Assembly: GCA_948616425.1 (NCBI GenBank)
Contig: CAPGBJ010000101.1
Location: 1-24,708, forward strand
Source of the DNA: an uncultured Oscillospiraceae bacterium
GTDB lineage: Bacteria > Bacillota > Clostridia > Oscillospirales > Oscillospiraceae
Direction: 5' to 3'
DNA length: 24,708 bases
Positions 21,039 through 24,708 of this stretch are shown piece after piece; position 1 is the first letter of the stretch; each line of letters starts with the position of its first letter. Made by a program: the position numbers and the translations under genes. The notes under the pieces are model-generated. The model ran no database searches. It had not been told where the DNA came from and saw only the letters and a program-made list of their open reading frames with translations.

Positions 21039-21644
21039 ATGGGAGGCGACACCTACGGCTATGTACGGGTATCCACCCAGGAACAGAATGCGGCGCGGCA
21101 GCTTGCCGCCATGCGGGAATTCGGCGTGGCCGAAAAAAACATCATTGTGGAGAAGCAGTCCGGAAAGGACTTCTGCCGTCCCCTCTACCAACGGCTGGTC
21201 AAGGGCCTGCGGGCGGGGGACATTCTGGTGGTGAAAAGCATTGACCGGCTGGGCCGAAATTACACAGAGATTTTAGAGCAGTGGGGCGCAATCACCAAGG
21301 GGCGAGAGGCGGCTATCGTGGTATTGGACATGCCTCTGCTGGATACCCGTCAGGGGCACGACCTGACCGGGCGGCTGATTGCGGACATTGTGCTTCAGCT
21401 GCTCAGCTATGTGGCCCAGACCGAACGGGAGAACATCCGCCGGCGGCAAGCCGAGGGGATAGCCGCGGCGCTGGAACGGGGGGTGCAGTTTGGCCGCAGG
21501 CGGATGGAACTGCCCGAGGGCTTCGAGGACCTGGCCCGGCAGTGGGGGGCGGGCGGCATCTCCGCCAGGGGGGCCGCTGGGAAGCTGGGGATCTCTCACG
21601 ATACCTTTTTACGCAGAGCCAAGGAGTATTGCGCCGTGCGCTGA
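21039..21644 (+). CDS. Serine recombinase (resolvase/invertase type)
   Basis: A 201-residue small serine recombinase. The N-terminal catalytic domain has YGYVRVSTQEQNAARQL, with the nucleophile Ser12 and Arg10, and the SIDRLGRNY motif with its active-site arginines. The E-helix region (QTERENIRRRQAEGIAAALE) is intact, followed by GRRR and a C-terminal helix-turn-helix (GGISARGAAGKLGISHDTFL). Length is right for resolvases and invertases. The ATG at 21039 has GGAAGGAGG upstream; earlier in-frame starts lie inside or before the inverted repeat. It is solitary: no transposase, partner genes or invertible segment is evident, though it lies about 0.9 kb from a flagellin locus, where invertases control phase variation in other bacteria. 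Confidence 0.93.
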   Translation: MGGDTYGYVRVSTQEQNAARQLAAMREFGVAEKNIIVEKQSGKDFCRPLYQRLVKGLRAGDILVVKSIDRLGRNYTEILEQWGAITKGREAAIVVLDMPLLDTRQGHDLTGRLIADIVLQLLSYVAQTERENIRRRQAEGIAAALERGVQFGRRRMELPEGFEDLARQWGAGGISARGAAGKLGISHDTFLRRAKEYCAVR

Positions 21645-21664
21645 GGCGGCGCTTCAGATGAGAT

Positions 21665-21708
21665 GCGCCTGTCCATCCCGGATTGCGGGGTGGGCAGGCG
21701 CTTTTTTT
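21665..21708 (+). terminator. Terminator of the recombinase gene
   Basis: A long stem with GU wobbles, GCGCCTGTCCATCCC / GGGGTGGGCAGGCGC, is followed by seven T residues. Confidence 0.9.
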
Positions 21709-21780
21709 GTCGGGGAGAGGGGGAGCGGCGCTGATCGGCGCTGCATCCGTCGGCCGCAGTGTAAAATTTGGGCAAAATAG

Positions 21781-21817
21781 ACGGAATTGCTGGCGCAAAA
21801 AGCATACTTTCTGCGTC
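21781..21817. repeat. 37-bp palindromic repeat, copy 1
   Basis: The copy begins ACGGAATTGCTGG and contains the 22-bp imperfect palindrome CGCA-AAAAGCATACTTTC-TGCG (21794-21815). It agrees with copy 2 at about 31 of 37 positions. Confidence 0.75.
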
Positions 21818-21896
21818 ACTATGTCCAAGTGGAAAAAAATTTTAAAACACACTTATTTTTTTACAGAAAGCGGACGATAGAGTGTTTGAAAGCAGC

Positions 21897-21933
21897 ACGG
21901 AATTGCTGACGCAGAAAGTATACTTTTTGCGGC
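21897..21933. repeat. 37-bp palindromic repeat, copy 2
   Basis: The copy begins ACGGAATTGCTGA and contains the near-perfect 22-bp palindrome CGCAG-AAAGTATACTTT-TTGCG (21910-21931). It starts 116 bases after copy 1 and ends about 40 bases before the csrA-like start. The 79 bases between the copies are AT-rich (poly-A and poly-T stretches) with no gene. Confidence 0.75.
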
Positions 21934-21973
21934 AATGGGCGGCAGGACGCGGCCCAAAGTAAGGAGATTTGCA

Positions 21974-22345
21974 ATGCTCTGTATTTCTATGAAGGCCGGC
22001 GACTACTTTACAGTCGGCGATGACACCGTGATTCAGTTTGACCGCCTCACCGGCGACCGGGTCCACCTGATTGTCAACGCCCCCCGGGAGGTACCCATTT
22101 TGCGGGGGGAGGTACTGGAGCGGCAGGGGGGCAGCCGGCCGGACTGCGTGCGGGAACTGGCCCGCCGCCCCCTGCGGCAGCTGCCCTGGAATCACGCCAA
22201 AAAGAGAGCCCTGGCCGAGCTGCGCCAGGTGTTGGATCAGATGGAGGACAGCCCAGAGCGCCAAGTTCTGCGAGAAAAACTGGACTTCATTTTTCCCCCT
22301 GTAGGGGAGGAGGGCGCGTCGGAGCCGCCCTCTCAGCCAGCTTGA
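21974..22345 (+). CDS. csrA: CsrA-family RNA-binding protein with C-terminal extension
   Basis: A 123-residue protein whose first 52 residues align with CsrA: start MLCISMKAGDYFTVGDDTVI, then GDRVHLIVNAPREVPILRGE with Arg at the position of the RNA-binding R44 of E. coli CsrA. The usual TRK after the first strand reads SMK. A 70-residue extension follows, mostly helical and charged (WNHAKKRALAELRQVLDQME, DSPERQVLREKLDFIF) with an acidic, Pro-rich end. Ordinary CsrA has 60-75 residues; in Bacillus the short C-terminal extension binds FliW. CsrA blocks flagellin translation in Bacillus, and here the gene lies 167 bases upstream of flagellin with fitting sites in the leader. AAGGAG at 21961-21966 supports the ATG at 21974. 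No fliW is in the window. Confidence 0.85.
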   Translation: MLCISMKAGDYFTVGDDTVIQFDRLTGDRVHLIVNAPREVPILRGEVLERQGGSRPDCVRELARRPLRQLPWNHAKKRALAELRQVLDQMEDSPERQVLREKLDFIFPPVGEEGASEPPSQPA

Positions 22346-22397
22346 CAACCTGTCGGTTTCAACCGGCCCGCGCGTGGACCGGATGAAATATAGTTCC

Positions 22398-22504
22398 GCG
22401 CCAAATGCTCAAACGCCAAAGGCCACGGTGTTTTGGGCGGCGCACCACAGACCTGTGCTTCGGTAAAAGGATGCTCCGGGGCACATTAATAGATCGAAAG
22501 GAGT
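22398..22504 (+). promoter_or_regulatory. Flagellin leader with CsrA-type binding sites
   Basis: The leader folds into a first hairpin closed by GCGCC (22398-22402) and GGCGC (22439-22443), and a second 9-bp hairpin GTGCTTCGG (22455-22463) / CCGGGGCAC (22476-22484). The second hairpin's 12-base loop is TAAAAGGATGCT. The span GTAAAAGGATGC agrees with the CsrA selection consensus (RUACARGGAUGU) at 10 of 12 positions. A second GGA (22500-22502) lies in the ribosome binding site AAAGGAG, 31 bases downstream. This two-site layout matches the Bacillus hag leader. No convincing sigma-D promoter was found in 22346-22450. Confidence 0.7.
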
Positions 22505-22512
22505 TCAAACAC

Positions 22513-24708
22513 ATGCGTATTCAGCACAATATTATGGCAATGAATGCCTACCGCAACTACAACAACAACAATAAGGCCCTGTCCGGCAACCTGGAGAAGC
22601 TCTCCTCTGGCTACAAGATCAACCGCGCCGGTGACGACGCCGCTGGTCTGGCTATTTCTGAGAAGATGCGCGCCCAGATCACCGGCCTGAACGCCGCCTC
22701 CAAGAACGTCAAGGACGGCATCTCCCTGGTGAAGACCGCTGAGGGCGCCATGCAGGAGATCCAGGACATGCTCAACCGCATGGACTACCTGGCCACCCAG
22801 TCCGCCAACGGCACCTATGACAACGAGGTGGACCGCAAGGCGCTGATGAAAGAGGTTGACCAGCTGAAGACTGAAATCAACCGTATCGCCGACTCCGCCA
22901 ACTTCAACGGCATCAAGCTGCTGAATGGCGATCTGGATGGCAGCACCACTGCCATTGACGCCGCCGAGGCCGCTGCCGCCAATGTGAAGGCCATTTATAA
23001 CGACGCTGACGCCGCCGCCATCAAGGGCCTGATGCTCAAGCAGAGCACCAGCAATGACCCCACCAATGCGACTGACGGCGTCGGCAAGGCCACCATCCTG
23101 GAGACCGACGGCTCCGGCGAGACCGTACCCAGCTTCAAGATCAGCCTGAACGGCATGGACGGGGTGATCGGAGACGCGGCTGGTACCGAGACATTCGAGA
23201 TCTCCATCGACGACAACGGCACTGCCCAGGATCTTTCGGTCACAGAGGCCCAGATCGCTGCCGCTGCCGGCGCTGCGGAAGGCGAGAAGGTGACTTCTGC
23301 CGACCTGGCCAAGGTGATTGCTGCCAATAATACGACTGTTACGCTGGACGGTGTCGCCTATGACATCACCGCCGACGGGGAGAACCTGGTCTTTACTGCT
23401 CGGACCAACCCCACCAGCGAGAAGAACGCCCATTTCAAGGTGACTGTGAACAATGGCATTACCAGCACCAACGTGGCCGCTGCGAAGGATAAGCTCACCA
23501 CCGGCGCGCTGACTGGGGGTGCAGGCGGAACCATTACTGCTGGTGAAGAGATCAAGATTAAGGTTGCTTACGAGGATGCTGACGGAAACGCCAAGGAGAA
23601 AGAGGTCGCCTTTAAGATTGAGACGGGTAAGGTCGCGGCCTCCGATGTTGCCGCTGGCCTGATTGCCGCCATCAACGCCGACGACGATCTGAAGGCGCTC
23701 TTCACCGCTTCCGGCACTGACGCTGGCATCGTTCTGGAGGCGAAGGAAGCGGGGGCCGGCAAGGGCACCGTGACCGGCGTTACGGTATCAGGCGCAGGCA
23801 CCAACAGCAAAATGGAGTTGGGAGCTACCGCTGCTACCGTTGAGGGCGCTGACGCCTATGTCAGCGGCGTAAACGGCTACTCCAACTTCGGTACCCAGGA
23901 CATCAAGGTCAACGTGGCCGGCACCAAGGACGAATTGGCCAGCACCACCATCGACCTGACCGGCCTGCTGAAGGACGGAACCAAGATCAAGTTGGGCGAC
24001 GAGGAGTATGTCATTGCCATCGGCCCCGACAGCAAGTATAAGGACGTGGAGGGCGCTGTTCTGGTGGCCGATGGCGCTACCGAGGCCCAGATTGCCAGCG
24101 CGCTGACCGACGCCGCCGACAAGAACGGCACCTTCACCGTGGGCCACGAGGCCGGCTCCCCCAAGATCACCTTGAAGCAGAAGGCCGAGGTCAAGGACAG
24201 CACCGACATGTCCACCATGGATAAGTTCGCCAGCTATATCGGCATCTCTCAGGTCGACACCGCCAAGACCGAAGCCGCCCAGAAGGCCGCTGACGAGGCT
24301 CTGGCCGCCGCCAAGGCTAAGCAGGGCAAGCCTCTGCAGCTCCAGATTGGCGACACCAGCGAGAGCTTCAACCAGATGAAGGTCTCGATTGGCGATATGC
24401 ACGTCAGCGCCATGGGCCCTGGCACCTATAAAGACGAAAATGGCAACGAGGTCGAGATCACCAAGACCATCGCTGACATCGACATCGGCAACCAGGAGGG
24501 CGCCGCCGAGGCCATTAACGTCATCAAGAACGCCATCAACTACGTTTCCAGTGTCCGTGGCGACCTGGGCGCGATCCAGAACCGTCTGGACCACACCGCC
24601 AACAACCTGTCCGTGATGGCCGAGAACATCCAGGACGCCGAGTCCACCATCCGCGACACCGACGTGGCCGAAGAGATGATGAGCTACGTGAAGAACAACA
24701 TCCTGGTC
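22513..24708 (+). CDS. hag: Flagellin, very long, 3' end cut by the window
   Basis: The frame is open from ATG 22513 to the end of the window (732 codons). The N-terminal D0/D1 region is canonical: MRIQHNIMAMNAYRNYNNNN, LEKLSSGYKINRAGDDAAGL, AISEKMRAQITGLNAASKNV and ANFNGIKLLNG. The C-terminal D1/D0 region begins near residue 615 (QLQIGDTSESFNQMKVSIGD) and contains GDLGAIQNRLDHTANNLSVM and DAESTIRDTDVAEEMMSYVK. About 20-30 residues are missing. The middle, about residues 145-600, is a large variable insert with repeated flagellin-hook-IN-like units. Typical Firmicutes flagellins are 270-500 residues. AAAGGAG lies nine bases before the ATG. Translation is likely controlled by the adjacent CsrA-type protein. 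Confidence 0.95.
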   Translation, partial: MRIQHNIMAMNAYRNYNNNNKALSGNLEKLSSGYKINRAGDDAAGLAISEKMRAQITGLNAASKNVKDGISLVKTAEGAMQEIQDMLNRMDYLATQSANGTYDNEVDRKALMKEVDQLKTEINRIADSANFNGIKLLNGDLDGSTTAIDAAEAAAANVKAIYNDADAAAIKGLMLKQSTSNDPTNATDGVGKATILETDGSGETVPSFKISLNGMDGVIGDAAGTETFEISIDDNGTAQDLSVTEAQIAAAAGAAEGEKVTSADLAKVIAANNTTVTLDGVAYDITADGENLVFTARTNPTSEKNAHFKVTVNNGITSTNVAAAKDKLTTGALTGGAGGTITAGEEIKIKVAYEDADGNAKEKEVAFKIETGKVAASDVAAGLIAAINADDDLKALFTASGTDAGIVLEAKEAGAGKGTVTGVTVSGAGTNSKMELGATAATVEGADAYVSGVNGYSNFGTQDIKVNVAGTKDELASTTIDLTGLLKDGTKIKLGDEEYVIAIGPDSKYKDVEGAVLVADGATEAQIASALTDAADKNGTFTVGHEAGSPKITLKQKAEVKDSTDMSTMDKFASYIGISQVDTAKTEAAQKAADEALAAAKAKQGKPLQLQIGDTSESFNQMKVSIGDMHVSAMGPGTYKDENGNEVEITKTIADIDIGNQEGAAEAINVIKNAINYVSSVRGDLGAIQNRLDHTANNLSVMAENIQDAESTIRDTDVAEEMMSYVKNNILV

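Noticed and set aside
22346..22397. TTGACA at 22341-22346 as a flagellin promoter -35
   Set aside because: No -10 follows at 16-18 bases (GGCCCG at that distance), and a sigma-D-type pair was not found either.
22486..24594. Long minus-strand open frames opposite the flagellin
   Set aside because: The plus-strand frame is a clear flagellin at both conserved ends. The antisense Gly/Val/Leu-rich frames are shadows.
1..24708. CRISPR array or restriction/defence system
   Set aside because: No regularly spaced repeats, cas, restriction or toxin-antitoxin signatures were seen on either strand.

Overview
The window reads as a chromosomal contig end from a GC-rich, spore-forming, flagellated member of the Clostridia, most like the Oscillospiraceae (Flavonifractor/Oscillibacter/Lawsonibacter type). 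The reasons are a complete spoIIIAA-AH operon, a V/A-type ATP synthase, a flagellin gene, Gram-positive Shine-Dalgarno sites and terminators, and the codon use. The family assignment is inference. The first 80 bases are not genomic: they are an Illumina flow-cell P7 oligo with its T10 linker plus an index adapter, so the left edge is an assembly artefact. The right edge cuts the flagellin gene.

Layout. (1) 82-1342: the end of a V-type ATPase operon (ntpB 3' part, ntpD with no normal start codon) and a strong terminator. (2) 1408-1855: a lone TfoX C-terminal-domain protein, then an unexplained structured RNA candidate with riboswitch-like geometry that ends in a terminator. (3) 1857-6791: a sigma-E-type promoter and the eight-gene spoIIIA operon, which builds the mother-cell side of the A-Q feeding-tube complex. 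(4) 6931-8958: rpsB-tsf with a near-consensus promoter and a structured leader. (5) 9063-11315: yigZ, and convergent to it a stand-alone rplJ-rplL operon with a perfect-consensus promoter and L10-type leader/attenuator, plus a small DUF6199-like membrane protein. (6) 11326-15633: three M42 aminopeptidase paralogues interleaved with two small unassigned or DUF genes. (7) 15669-17173 (minus): a compact, fully overlapping lysis-type cassette (18-codon ORF, two small membrane proteins, holin-like protein, amidase). (8) 17316-20936: a polytopic membrane protein and two GT-C-like membrane proteins. (9) 20995-21708: a solitary serine recombinase behind a 25-bp inverted repeat. (10) 21781-24708: two copies of a 37-bp palindromic repeat, a CsrA-family protein with a long C-terminal extension, a leader with a CsrA-like hairpin site, and a very large flagellin.

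The most interesting parts are the CsrA-extended/flagellin unit, whose leader shows a GGA-in-loop hairpin close to the CsrA consensus plus a GGA in the ribosome binding site; the structured RNA between tfoX and spoIIIAA with mutually exclusive pairings; the paired palindromic repeats; and two genes (595 and 13469) whose expected ATG is replaced by ATA and ACG. Most other regions are ordinary core genome.
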